A stretch of DNA of 57,003 bases from JAYVYM01 sp046593925 (GCA_046593925.1 JBKJQN010000022.1:1-57003); one strand, 5' to 3'; positions 42,544 to 51,070 are shown, counted from the first letter of the stretch. Numbers and translations: made by a program. The notes: generated from the letters alone by a model not told the origin.

Positions 42544-43272
42544 GTGACGCAGCACCTGCAGGACGTGGAGGACACGGTGGCAGCCGGTCTCGACAGCTCG
42601 CTCGACAGCATCCCGGCGCAGGCGGGGATGCATGGCCGGCAGGGCTTCACCGCCATGGTGGTGGATGACCACCCACTGGTCCGGGACGCCATGGTCAACC
42701 GGCTACGCCAGATGGGTGCCCGCGAGGTCGTCGAGGCCGCGAGCATCGGCGAGGCGAGGGCCCGGGCCAACGCCTCCGGGCCGCGTGATCTGTGTGTGCT
42801 CGACCTCGGGCTGCCCGACGGCTCCGGCCTTGACCTGCTCGCCGACCTACGTAGCGCCGGCTGGCCCCGGCTGGTGGTGCTGTCGGCCGCCGACGACCCG
42901 TACTCGGTGCGGGCCGCGTTCGTCGCCGGCGCCCAGGGCTACCTGCTGAAGACCGCCTCCCCGGTCGTCGTCGCCGACGGCGTCCGGCGCGTCCTGGAGG
43001 GCGGGGTGTACGCCGACCCGTCGGTGGCCTCGCTGCTGGCCGCCGGGCTGCGCGGCGGCCAGGTCGACAGCGGCGTCAGCGAGCTGTCCGGCCGCGAGAT
43101 CGAGGTCCTGCGGCTGGTCTCGGACGGCAAGAGCAACAAGGAGATCGGCGACCACCTCGGCCTGTCGGCCCTCACCGTCAAGAGCCACCTGGCCCGGATC
43201 GCCCGCAAGCTCGGCACCGGCGACCGGGCGGAGATGGTGGCCCTCGCGATGCGCGCGGGCGTCATCCGCTGA
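42544..43272 (+). CDS. LuxR/NarL-family response regulator
   Basis: A 242-residue regulator. The receiver domain (~37-155) has VVDDHPLVRDA, phosphoacceptor Asp87 in LCVLDLGLPDG, and the conserved Lys in YLLKTA. The LuxR-type DNA-binding domain (~180-240) has LSGREIEVLRLVSDGKSNKEIGDHLGLSALTVKSHLARI. The first ~36 residues precede the receiver and may be over-called; a later start is possible. It is divergent by 182 bp from the peptide-sensor-kinase operon, its probable signalling partner. Confidence 0.92.
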   Translation: MTQHLQDVEDTVAAGLDSSLDSIPAQAGMHGRQGFTAMVVDDHPLVRDAMVNRLRQMGAREVVEAASIGEARARANASGPRDLCVLDLGLPDGSGLDLLADLRSAGWPRLVVLSAADDPYSVRAAFVAGAQGYLLKTASPVVVADGVRRVLEGGVYADPSVASLLAAGLRGGQVDSGVSELSGREIEVLRLVSDGKSNKEIGDHLGLSALTVKSHLARIARKLGTGDRAEMVALAMRAGVIR

Positions 43273-43298
43273 GACCGCCGCCGCCCCTCCCGCCGCCC

Positions 43299-43372
43299 CT
43301 CCCCTTCGAGAGAGCGCTTCAAAGGCCCCTCAGGGTGACCTCACGAAGGGGAAGTGACACATCGAAGGGGAG
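43299..43372. repeat. Palindromic CGAAGGGG-unit element, copy C
   Basis: The element runs from CTCCCCTTCGAG (43299-43310) to TCGAAGGGGAG (43362-43372). It has one inverted unit on the left, centre AGGCCCCT, then two direct units on the right ending ACGAAGGGG and TCGAAGGGG. It begins 26 bases after the response regulator stop. Confidence 0.82.
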
Positions 43373-43950
43373 CAGGATGGCTTCGATGCCACCGCCGAAC
43401 TGCTGATGGCGTGGCAGCGCTCCCGGGTACGGCCCCGGCCGCCTGGACGCTGCTGCGCCGCAGGGCCGTCAGGGCGGCCGGCGGAGGACACCCGACGAGC
43501 CCGAGCAGCCCCAGGGACGGGTCGGACCCACAGCACCACGGCGGCATCCCGGCCAGCGTGAGCACCTGGGGGATGACGACGGTCGGCCCAGGCGACCAGA
43601 GCGTCCTGGGTCCTGGGCGACGTCGCCGGTGAGCCGACTGCCGAGCTCGGCGTTCCGGCGCCGCTCGCGGAAGCCGACGCCCAGCTCGATCAGGCAGGCG
43701 AAGGCATCCAGCCGGAGATGCGCACCGATCCGGTCGCCCGTCGTACGGACCGGCCGAATGCAGCATGGTCATGCACCGGCTGCTGCCTCGTGGAGCTGCC
43801 GATCAGCTCCGGCGACGATGACTCTGCGCTCCCGCGATGACACCCTCGAGAGGTCGCCATGAGACCTCGATCGTGACGCCGGATGAGCGCGTGCCGGACC
43901 GTAGCCAGGTCACACCCGCGAGCCTGGCCGGCAACTCCCGTCCGCCACCG
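43373..43950. other. Gene-poor stretch, probably decayed
   Basis: No intact gene. Short frames on both strands carry fragments of hydrophobic sequence (for example GLLGLVGCPPPAALTALRR on the minus strand) but no start, domain or consistent frame. It probably represents an eroded gene next to repeat copy C. Confidence 0.4.
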
Positions 43951-43956
43951 TACGAT
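43951..43956 (+). promoter_or_regulatory. Leaderless -10 box (TACGAT) of the RNase D gene
   Basis: TACGAT ends six bases before the GTG at 43963, with no ribosome-binding site between. Confidence 0.5.
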
Positions 43957-43962
43957 CGAAGG

Positions 43963-45402
43963 GTGACGTCGACCCTGCCGGGCCAGCAGGGGGGTGTGCC
44001 CGGCCCGCCCGCCGAGGCCGACCAGCCCGACGCGGTTGTCGCGCTGCTCTCCCCGCGGGAGGGCGTCCCGGCGGTGGTGGTGACCGGGACGGGCCTGGCC
44101 GACGTGGTCGCACGCTTCGCTGCCGGCTCCGGTCCGGTCGCCGTCGACGCCGAGCGCGCGTCGGGCTATCGCTACAGCCAGCGCGCCTACCTCGTGCAGC
44201 TGCGCCGCCGCGGGGCGGGGACCGCGCTCATCGACCCGATCGCCTGCCCCGACCTGTCATCGCTGACCGAGGCGCTGCACGGGGTCGAGTGGGTGCTGCA
44301 CGCCGCCAGCCAGGATCTGGCCTGTCTCGCCGAGGTGGGCTTCGTACCGAGTTCGGTCTTCGACACCGAGCTCGGCGGGCGGCTCGCCGGGTTGGAGCGG
44401 GTTGGCCTCGGCGCCATGGTCGAGAACGTCCTCGGCCTCCGGCTCGAGAAGGGGCACTCGGCAGCTGACTGGTCGACGCGGCCGCTGCCGGACGCCTGGC
44501 TGGTCTATGCGGCGCTCGATGTCGAAGTGCTGGTCGAGCTGCGGGACGCGATCGAGGCCGAGCTCGGCCGACAGGGCAAGCTCGCGTGGGCGCACGAGGA
44601 GTTCGAAGCCGTCCGGCTCGCCCCGCCCGCGCCGCCTCGCGTCGACCCCTGGCGACGTACCTCGGGCTTGCACCGGCTGCGCACCCGACGCCAGCTCGCC
44701 GCCGTGCGCGCCCTCTGGGAGGCCCGCGACGCGATGGCCCGGCAGCGCGACACCGCACCCGGTCGGGTACTTCCGGACTCCGCCATCGTCAGCGCCGTCA
44801 CCGCCGCGCCTGCCACGCCGGGGGACCTGATGGCGCTACCGGTCTTCGGGGGCCGCAGCACGCGCCGCCACGTCGACACCTGGTTCGGGGCCCTGACCTC
44901 GGCGGCAGCGCTCCCGGACAGCGCCCTGCCGCAGCCGGTGCCGGGCGGCGACGGCCCGCCAGCACCGAACCGATGGGCCGAGCGTGATCCGGTCGCGGCT
45001 CGGCGCCTGGCCCGGGTGCGGGGGGTGGTGGCCGCCCTCGCGGAGCGGCTGTCGATGCCGCCGGAGAACCTCGTGCAGCCCGAAGCCGTCCGCCGGCTGG
45101 CCTGGCAGCCACCGGAGCCCGCCGACGACGCGCAAGCCGTCGCCGCTGCCCTCCGGGCGTCCGGCGTACGCGCCTGGCAGGTTGGCCTCGTGGCCGGTCC
45201 GCTGGCCGCCGTACTCGCCGACCCGCCCGGCGCCCCGCCCGACGAACCGGGCGCCCCGGCCGGCGCAGAGGTCACCCCCGCGCTCGCCGACCCTGTGCCG
45301 GAACCGGCCGGCGCCACGTCCCACGAGCCGGACGGTCCGCCCATGGGCGGGGCGACGACGGCGCCACCATTCTCCGACCCCGAGCCTGCCGAGCGGCCGT
45401 GA
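43963..45402 (+). CDS. rnd: Ribonuclease D-like 3'-5' exonuclease
   Basis: A 479-residue DEDD exonuclease. Exo I is VAVDAERASGYRY, Exo II is VLHAASQDLACL and Exo III is LVYAALDVEVLVELRD. An HRDC domain (~225-300) has LHRLRTRRQLAAVRALWEARD and PGDLMALPVF. The last ~60 residues are a disordered Pro/Ala/Asp/Glu-rich tail. It probably trims structured RNAs. The GTG 43963 start follows a -10 box; the frame upstream is open but unlike protein. The stop overlaps the next start (GTGA). Confidence 0.9.
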   Translation: MTSTLPGQQGGVPGPPAEADQPDAVVALLSPREGVPAVVVTGTGLADVVARFAAGSGPVAVDAERASGYRYSQRAYLVQLRRRGAGTALIDPIACPDLSSLTEALHGVEWVLHAASQDLACLAEVGFVPSSVFDTELGGRLAGLERVGLGAMVENVLGLRLEKGHSAADWSTRPLPDAWLVYAALDVEVLVELRDAIEAELGRQGKLAWAHEEFEAVRLAPPAPPRVDPWRRTSGLHRLRTRRQLAAVRALWEARDAMARQRDTAPGRVLPDSAIVSAVTAAPATPGDLMALPVFGGRSTRRHVDTWFGALTSAAALPDSALPQPVPGGDGPPAPNRWAERDPVAARRLARVRGVVAALAERLSMPPENLVQPEAVRRLAWQPPEPADDAQAVAAALRASGVRAWQVGLVAGPLAAVLADPPGAPPDEPGAPAGAEVTPALADPVPEPAGATSHEPDGPPMGGATTAPPFSDPEPAERP

Positions 45403-45941
45403 CCGTGCGTCCGCCGGTCCGGCTGGCCGGGCCGCGCGTGGCGCTGGTCCCGGTCCCCCATCCGGTTGCGGTCGCCGTCGCGGCCTACCACCCGGTCGAG
45501 CCGGCGCTGGCGGCCGCCGGGCTACGGGGGGTCCCCGACTGGCCCCATGCCGACAGCCCGGACGCGCTGCGGCCGCTCGCCGAGCATGGCGCGCCGGGCG
45601 ACACGGGCAGCTGGCTCGTGGTCGTCGACGGGGAGGTCGTCGGCGACTGCGGCTGGTTCGGGCCGCCCGGCGCCGAAGGCGCCGTGGAGATCGGCTACGG
45701 CCTGGCTCCGGGGTCACGAGGCCGGCGCCTCGGTACGGAGGCGGTCGGCGTCCTCGCGGCCTGGGCGGAACAGCAGCCAGGCGTCCGGCTGGTGAGCGCC
45801 GAGGTGCTACCGGGCAACGAGCCGTCACTTCGGCTTCTCACCCGGCTCGGCTTCGTCGAGCACGGTAGCCACCCGCCGTACCTGCGGCTGGTACGCGCCG
45901 CCCCCGGCGTCTCCCGTCCGCGCGGTCGGCACGTCTGCTGA
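45399..45941 (+). CDS. GNAT-family N-acetyltransferase
   Basis: A 180-residue acetyltransferase of the RimJ-like branch: GDCGWFGPPGAEGAVEIGYGLAPGSRGRRLGTEAV contains the beta4-beta5 region and acetyl-CoA loop (here RGRRLG), and NEPSLRLLTRLGFVEHGS is the typical C-terminal motif. It overlaps the RNase D stop by four bases. The substrate, protein N-terminus or small molecule, is unknown. Confidence 0.87.
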   Translation: MTVRPPVRLAGPRVALVPVPHPVAVAVAAYHPVEPALAAAGLRGVPDWPHADSPDALRPLAEHGAPGDTGSWLVVVDGEVVGDCGWFGPPGAEGAVEIGYGLAPGSRGRRLGTEAVGVLAAWAEQQPGVRLVSAEVLPGNEPSLRLLTRLGFVEHGSHPPYLRLVRAAPGVSRPRGRHVC

Positions 45942-46072
45942 CCCGCTCCGCGCAGCCGTGTCACCCAAACGTGTCCGCTGCGTCACCTTCACATGGGGAA
46001 CGCGGGATCCGAGGCATGGGTTGTGCAAGTCAGGGCAGCAACGTGCCCAGTACCGACCCGAGGAGACCGACC

Positions 46073-46309
46073 ATGACGGACACCCTGACCCGGCCCACCT
46101 CCGACTCAAGCCCGCTCACGCTCACCGACCGCTGCGATCGCTGCGGCTCGCGGGCGTACGTCCGAGCGACCCTCGCGTCCGGCCAGGACCTGCTGTTCTG
46201 TGGCCACCACGGCAACGCCCTGCGAGCCTCGCTGATCGTTGCCGGGGCCGTGCTGCAGGACGAGACAGACGCCCTCACCGCACCGCGGGAGTCCAGCGCC
46301 GCTGCCTGA
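46073..46309 (+). CDS. DUF7455-like zinc-ribbon protein
   Basis: A 78-residue protein with the core LTDRCDRCGSRAYVRATLASGQDLLFCGHHGNAL. The CxxC and CGHH ligands should bind zinc. Similar small proteins are conserved across Actinobacteria (DUF7455, from memory). GAGGAG is seven bases before the ATG; an in-frame earlier ATG would add a poorly conserved stretch. A strong terminator hairpin follows. Confidence 0.85.
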   Translation: MTDTLTRPTSDSSPLTLTDRCDRCGSRAYVRATLASGQDLLFCGHHGNALRASLIVAGAVLQDETDALTAPRESSAAA

Positions 46310-46327
46310 CCCGGCCAGCCGTACCCC

Positions 46328-46360
46328 GGGACCGTGCTCCCCCCTCGCGAGCACGGTCCC
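46328..46360. terminator. Hairpin terminator after the zinc-ribbon gene
   Basis: GGGACCGTGCTC pairs with GAGCACGGTCCC in a perfect 12-bp stem with a 9-base loop, 18 bases after the stop. No U-tract. The next gene (histidine kinase, minus strand) converges on it. Confidence 0.8.
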
Positions 46361-46552
46361 ACAGACCCGGGGTCGGGGCTGCCGGCGGCCCCCACGGCGC
46401 TGGCAGCCCCGACTCTGGAAACGCGGCCCGCAGCCCGTCGAGCGCTGCGGTAACCAGCAAGGTGGGCGCCCGGGCGGGCTACTGCAACCACTTGGGTGCA
46501 AGATCCTTCGATCGGGCCACTGCGGGTGGTCCGTACGGGCCAGGCCCGCTGG

Positions 46553-47746
46553 TCAGGCCCGCTGGGCCGCCGGTAGGTCCACGCGTACCGTGAGCCCGCC
46601 GCCCGCTCGCGGCTGGGCGGTGACCTCGCCGCCGTGCACCCGTGCGACGGCGCGCACGATCGACAGGCCGAGGCCGGCCCCGCGCCGCGCCGTCCGGGCG
46701 GTGCCGTGCCGCCGGAACGGCTCGAACAGCGACTCGACCTCGTCCGCCGGTACGACGGCGCCGGTGTTGGTCACCTCGAGCCAGGCCAAGCCGTCGGCGG
46801 CACCGGTCGCCGCCCGGACGCGGCCGCCGTCGACGTTGTGCCTGACGGCGTTCTCGACGAGGTTGCCGGCCAGCCGCTCCAGCAGACCGGGGTCGCCCAG
46901 CACGGGCGCCGGGCCCCATGCCACGTCGACGAGCAGCCCACGCTCCAGCACCTCGGCCCGGACGGCAGACAGGCCGGCGGCCGCAACCGCCGACAGCTCC
47001 ACCCACTCGGTGACCGGGAGGCCGTCGAGCGACAGCCGGTCGCTGCGCGCGAGCAGCAGCAGGCTGTCGACCAGCCGGTCGGCGCGCTCGGTGGCCTGCC
47101 GGACGACGACCGCCGCCGCCCGCAGGTCCTCGGTGCTCGCCTGCGGGTCGGCCAGGGCGACGTCGACCTCGGTACGCATGACCGCGAGCGGCGTGCGCAG
47201 CTCATGGCTGGCGTCGGCGACGAACCGCCGCTGCGCCTCGAACGACGCCTGCAGGCGGGCAAGCATGGCGTCGAAGACGTCGGCCAGCTCCTTGAGCTCG
47301 TCCTCGGGCCCGGGCAGGTCGATCCGCTCGTCGAGCTGCTCCGCGGACAGCCGACGGGCCGTCGAGGTGATCCGGTGCAAAGGGCTGAGCACCCGACCCG
47401 CGATGACGTACGACACCCCGACGCCGAACGCCCCGAGCAGCAGCAGCGCGAGCAGCCCCTGGCGGTACAGCTGGCGCAGCGCGTCCTGCCGTAGCCCGTC
47501 CTGGATCTGCGCGACGGTCACGAAGCGGCCATCGAGCACGACCCCGACTCCGGGAGCGTTGATCGAGCCCTCGCGGGTCGCCCGGTCGACGAGCAGGATG
47601 CTCAGCAGCAGCAGGATCAGCCCGACCGCGACGGCCACGGCTGCGTACACCAGCGTCAACCGCCAACGCAGCGTGGTACGACCGGCACGGGGTGGCCGCC
47701 GTCGGCCGGCCGCCGCCGGTCGGGTCAGCCCTGCGGCGGCGGTCAT
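46553..47746 (-). CDS. HAMP-type sensor histidine kinase
   Basis: A 397-residue classical kinase. The first membrane helix is VYAAVAVAVGLILLLLSILLV, a short extracytoplasmic loop of ~50 residues follows, then the second helix (GLLALLLLGAFGVGVSYVIAG) and a HAMP linker. His181 in DASHELRTPLAVMRTEVD is the phosphoacceptor, and the ATPase has ENAVRHN, EVTNTG and RRGAGLGLSIVRAVARVHGG. It overlaps the stop of its response regulator (ATGA at 47743-47746). Confidence 0.93.
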   Translation of the reverse strand: MTAAAGLTRPAAAGRRRPPRAGRTTLRWRLTLVYAAVAVAVGLILLLLSILLVDRATREGSINAPGVGVVLDGRFVTVAQIQDGLRQDALRQLYRQGLLALLLLGAFGVGVSYVIAGRVLSPLHRITSTARRLSAEQLDERIDLPGPEDELKELADVFDAMLARLQASFEAQRRFVADASHELRTPLAVMRTEVDVALADPQASTEDLRAAAVVVRQATERADRLVDSLLLLARSDRLSLDGLPVTEWVELSAVAAAGLSAVRAEVLERGLLVDVAWGPAPVLGDPGLLERLAGNLVENAVRHNVDGGRVRAATGAADGLAWLEVTNTGAVVPADEVESLFEPFRRHGTARTARRGAGLGLSIVRAVARVHGGEVTAQPRAGGGLTVRVDLPAAQRA

Positions 47747-48408
47747 CCGGCGGGCAGTCGATAGCCGACGCCGACCACCGTCTGCACGACCGGCGGCTCG
47801 CCGAGCTTCTTGCGCAGCGTCATCACCGTGACCCGCACGGTGGTGGTGTACGGGTCGGCGTTCTCGTCCCAGACCCGGTCGAGCAGCTCCTCGCTGCTCA
47901 CGACCCCGCCGTCGGCCCGCAGCAGCACCTCGAGGACCCCGAACTCCTTGCGGGTGAGGTCCAGGTCGACGCCGGCCCGCGTCGCGGTACGGCGGGACGG
48001 GTCCAGGACGAGCCCGCCGGGGCCGCGCAGGACCGGTGGGGCGGCCGGTGTGGCCCGCCGCCCCAGCGCCCGAACCCGCGCGACGAGCTCCTCGAAGGCG
48101 AACGGCTTGCCGAGGTAGTCGTCGGCTCCGAGCTCGAGCCCGGCAACCCGGTCGGCGAGGGCTCCGGCAGCGGTCAGCAGCAGCACCCGGGTCAGCGCGC
48201 CGTCCGCCGCGAGGTGGCGCAGCACATCGTCGCCGGACAGCAGCGGCAGATCACGGTCCAGGACCAGCACGTCGTACCGGGTCATCAGGGCCTTCTCCAG
48301 CCCCGCGTCGCCGTCGTACGCGACGTCGACCGCCATGCCCTCCCGGCGCAGCCCCCGGGCGACGGCATCAGCCAACGGCACCTCGTCCTCGACGACCAGC
48401 ACCCGCAC
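47743..48408 (-). CDS. OmpR/PhoB-family response regulator
   Basis: A 221-residue regulator. The receiver has VEDEVPLADAV, phosphoacceptor Asp51 in DVLVLDRDLP and Lys in YLGKPFAF. The winged-helix domain has LTRKEFGVLEVLLRADGGVVSSEELLDRVWDENADPYTTTVRVTVMTLRKKLGEPPVVQTVVGVGYRL. Its gene comes first and is coupled to the kinase. The GTG start follows a TAGCGT box by six bases. Confidence 0.94.
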   Translation of the reverse strand: MRVLVVEDEVPLADAVARGLRREGMAVDVAYDGDAGLEKALMTRYDVLVLDRDLPLLSGDDVLRHLAADGALTRVLLLTAAGALADRVAGLELGADDYLGKPFAFEELVARVRALGRRATPAAPPVLRGPGGLVLDPSRRTATRAGVDLDLTRKEFGVLEVLLRADGGVVSSEELLDRVWDENADPYTTTVRVTVMTLRKKLGEPPVVQTVVGVGYRLPAG

Positions 48409-48414
48409 GGCGCG

Positions 48415-48502
48415 ACGCTAGCCGAGCGGGTGTGTGTCCCACGTATGCCCGCGAGCATCACCCGCTCAGCCCCGTTCGGTGCCGGCTCGGGCTCGGTACC
48501 GT
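48415..48502. promoter_or_regulatory. Divergent leaderless -10 boxes
   Basis: On the minus strand TAGCGT (48415-48420) is six bases from the response regulator GTG. On the plus strand TACCGT (48497-48502) is six bases from the GTG of the next gene. Confidence 0.5.
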
Positions 48503-48508
48503 CCCAGC

Positions 48509-49396
48509 GTGACCGACTGCCCACCTGCGCCCGACAACGGCCGTGGTGCGCCTTGGCCCGGGCCTGTCGATCTGCGCCGCGGCGTCCTCGCCGTGTCAGT
48601 GCTGTGCGACGTCGACGTGGAACCCCGCGACGACGGCATCGTGCTGCCGGGATCGCCACCGGTCCACGTCGGGTGGCCCGAGTGCCGGCTCGCACTGGAG
48701 GGTCACAACCCGCAGGGCGAGGACGGCCGCGACCGCCTGCGCCGCTGGCTGCTGGCCCGCCGCTGGGCAGCCGACATCGGCCGGGACGCCCTGGTCGGCC
48801 GGCTGCGCGCGGTCGGGCTGCCCGTCGAACACGTGCTGCACCCCGGCCCGGACTGGGTGCAGGAGCGGGTCCTCGGGGGAGCACTCGACCTCGGCCTCGG
48901 CGCGCTGGGCCTGGACCCCACGGACCCCGACGGGATCGTCCTGCTGGCACAGCGGGCGCTGGCCGCCGCAGGCGTCGACGGCGGGACTGCGTGGCTGGCA
49001 GCCCAGGTCCGGCTGGAGGAGCTGGGGGCACTGGCGGCCGAGCTGCTGCTGGGTGACCCGCAGGGCCGGCTGCGACCGGTCGGTGAGTACGACGTCGTGA
49101 CCCTGCTGGGCGCGCGGAGCCTGCGCCGGGCGCTCGCCGACGCCGCGGGCGGGATGGCGTCGGCGGTCGTGCCCATGCGCCGACGCGGGTGGACCCGGCT
49201 GGCCCTGATCGACCCGGCCTTCGGACCGGCCGCCGCAGCGGCCACCTCCGCCGAGGAGCGCGGCTTCCAACGCCCGATGCTGGTCACCGCCGACGAGGTC
49301 GCGGTCGCCGCGCCCGGCGGGCGCCCCGGTCTGCTGGCGCTGCGCCAGGCGGGCGCCGACGGGACGCCGTGGGGGCGCGAGGTCCTGCGGCCCTAG
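48509..49396 (+). CDS. Conserved hypothetical actinobacterial protein
   Basis: A 295-residue soluble protein that I do not recognise. It has no signal or membrane segment and no catalytic signature. The sequence is evenly protein-like with several hydrophobic/charged helices (DRLRRWLLARRWAADIGRDALVGRLRAVGLPVEHVLHPGPDWVQERVLGG is an example region, shown here only by its ends at residues ~73 and ~120). It has a TACCGT box six bases before GTG. Its stop overlaps the convergent acetyltransferase stop by four bases. Confidence 0.65.
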   Translation: MTDCPPAPDNGRGAPWPGPVDLRRGVLAVSVLCDVDVEPRDDGIVLPGSPPVHVGWPECRLALEGHNPQGEDGRDRLRRWLLARRWAADIGRDALVGRLRAVGLPVEHVLHPGPDWVQERVLGGALDLGLGALGLDPTDPDGIVLLAQRALAAAGVDGGTAWLAAQVRLEELGALAAELLLGDPQGRLRPVGEYDVVTLLGARSLRRALADAAGGMASAVVPMRRRGWTRLALIDPAFGPAAAAATSAEERGFQRPMLVTADEVAVAAPGGRPGLLALRQAGADGTPWGREVLRP

Positions 49397-49854
49397 CGGC
49401 TGTCCGGCGGCGCCAGCGGCTTGCGCATGCTCAGGTGTGCAATGCCCGCTTCGTCGTACGGCACGCCGAACGCCGTGTAGCCGGCCCGCTCGTAGAACCC
49501 CAGGGCGTGCTGCTGAGCGTGCAGCTCGACGGCGGCGAAGCCCCGCTCGCGGGCGCGGGCTTCGAGGGCGGCGAGCACCGCGCTGCCGGTACCGCTCCCC
49601 CGCGCCGCCTGCGCGACGGCCATCCGTCCAACCCCGGCGACCCCGTCCTCGCTCCCGAGCTGCCCTGGGGTGAGGAGGCGCCCGGTGCCGACCAGCGTGC
49701 CGTCGTGGTAGGCCACCACATGCTCGCAGTTCTGGTCGTGTTCGTCACGCTCGAGGTCGGCCGGCACGTCCTGTCCGAGGACGAAGACGTCGTGCCGCAG
49801 GGCAAACATCGCCGGCAGGTCGGCTGCCAGGGCCAGCCGCACCTCGCGGGTCAC
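49393..49854 (-). CDS. GNAT-family N-acetyltransferase (ElaA-like)
   Basis: A 153-residue acetyltransferase. The N-terminal FALRHDVFVLGQDVPADLERDEHD and the CoA loop region GRMAVAQAARGSGTGSAVL, followed by ELHAQQHALGFYERAGYTAFG, are typical of the ElaA/YjcF-like branch. It is coupled to the upstream one-helix protein (GTGA at 49851-49854), giving the order rluD, small membrane protein, GNAT. Confidence 0.9.
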   Translation of the reverse strand: MTREVRLALAADLPAMFALRHDVFVLGQDVPADLERDEHDQNCEHVVAYHDGTLVGTGRLLTPGQLGSEDGVAGVGRMAVAQAARGSGTGSAVLAALEARARERGFAAVELHAQQHALGFYERAGYTAFGVPYDEAGIAHLSMRKPLAPPDSR

Positions 49855-50081
49855 CGCTGCTGCATGGCGACGCCGAGGACGACGGCCAGCACCAAGGCGG
49901 CGAGCACGGTGGCGAGCAGGGCCGCGAGCCACGGCCGCGTCGACAGCGCGCGGTCCGCCCGTCGATCGAGGTCGAGCAGGCGGGCCGGGCCGCGCTGCGG
50001 GTCGAGCGCCGCGCGCAGAGTGGCTGCCCAGACCGGGACAAGGCGGTCGTCGACCCGGCGCAGCCGCTCGCGGGCGCTCAC
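49851..50081 (-). CDS. Small one-helix membrane protein
   Basis: A 76-residue protein. A charged N-terminal part (MSARERLRRVDDRLV... starting at GTG) is followed by one C-terminal membrane helix (LAALLATVLAALVLAVVLGVA). It overlaps rluD and the acetyltransferase gene by four bases each, so it is translated as part of that operon. The function is unknown; tail-anchored placement is an inference. Confidence 0.75.
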   Translation of the reverse strand: MSARERLRRVDDRLVPVWAATLRAALDPQRGPARLLDLDRRADRALSTRPWLAALLATVLAALVLAVVLGVAMQQR

Positions 50082-51007
50082 GAGCCGTCGGCGACCCTGT
50101 CCAGGGCCGCCCGCAGGTCCGCCGGGTAAGGGCTCTCGAAACTGACCCAGCGGCCGTCGTCCGGGTGGGCGAAGGACAGCCGGACGGCGTGCAGCCACTG
50201 CCGCGCCAGCCCCAGCCGGGCAGCCAGCGTCGGGTCGGCGCCGTACTGCACATCACCCACGCACGGGTGGCGCAGCGCGCTCATGTGCACCCTGATCTGG
50301 TGCGTACGCCCGGTCTCGAGGTGGATCTCGAGCAGCGAGGCGTGCCGGAACGCCTCGATCGTCTCGTAGTGCGTGACGCTGGGCCGGCCCTCGGCGACGA
50401 CCGCGAACCGGTACGACGCCGTCGGGTGCCGGTCGATCGGCGCGTCGACCGTGCCGGTCAGCGGATCGGGGTGGCCCTGCACGAGCGTGTGGTAACGCTT
50501 GTCGACGGTCCGTTCGCGGAAGGCGTCCTTGAGCACGGTGTACGCCCGTTCGCTCTTTGCGACCACCATCAGCCCGGTGGTGCCCACATCGAGCCGGTGC
50601 ACGACGCCCTGGCGCTCCTGTGCGCCGCTGGTGGCCACCCGGTGCCCGGCCGCGGCGAGTCCGCCGATGACGGTCGGGCCCTCCCAGCCGGGGCTGGGGT
50701 GTGCAGCGACGCCCACCGGCTTGTCGACGACGATGATGTCGGCGTCCTCGTGGACGACCCGCAGGCCGTCGACGACCTGCGGCGGCGGCAGCGGCGAGGT
50801 GTCCGGCTCGGGCAGCTCCACGTCGAGGACCGCGCCGGCCAGCACCCGGTCACCCTTGCCGCGCACCCGGCCGTCCAGCGACGCCCCGCCGGAGTCGATG
50901 ATGCGGGCCGCCGTGCTGCGGGACACGCCGAAGAGCCTGGACAGCGCGGCGTCGAGCCGCAGGCCGTCCAGGCCCTCCGGGACAGGCAGCGAGCGGTGCT
51001 GGGTCAC
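50078..51007 (-). CDS. rluD: 23S rRNA pseudouridine synthase RluD
   Basis: A 309-residue RluA-family pseudouridine synthase. The N-terminal S4 domain (LRLDAALSRLFGVSRSTAARIIDSGGASLDG) precedes the catalytic domain with Asp in VVHRLDVGTTGLMVVAKS and the family signatures IIVVDKPVGVAAHPS and LETGRTHQIRVHMSALRHPCVGD. The start is GTG 51007; an open frame runs further but into antisense of ALDH. In many bacteria rluD directly follows lspA, but here lspA is 3.5 kb away. Confidence 0.94.
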   Translation of the reverse strand: MTQHRSLPVPEGLDGLRLDAALSRLFGVSRSTAARIIDSGGASLDGRVRGKGDRVLAGAVLDVELPEPDTSPLPPPQVVDGLRVVHEDADIIVVDKPVGVAAHPSPGWEGPTVIGGLAAAGHRVATSGAQERQGVVHRLDVGTTGLMVVAKSERAYTVLKDAFRERTVDKRYHTLVQGHPDPLTGTVDAPIDRHPTASYRFAVVAEGRPSVTHYETIEAFRHASLLEIHLETGRTHQIRVHMSALRHPCVGDVQYGADPTLAARLGLARQWLHAVRLSFAHPDDGRWVSFESPYPADLRAALDRVADGS

Positions 51008-51058
51008 CGGGCGATTCTGCCAGGTAGGCGGGGCGCGGCCGGCGTACGCCGGCCGCCG

Positions 51059-51064
51059 TAGCCT
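51059..51064 (+). promoter_or_regulatory. Leaderless -10 box (TAGCCT) of the ALDH gene
   Basis: TAGCCT ends six bases before ATG 51071; no ribosome-binding site is present. Confidence 0.5.
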
Positions 51065-51070
51065 TGAGCC

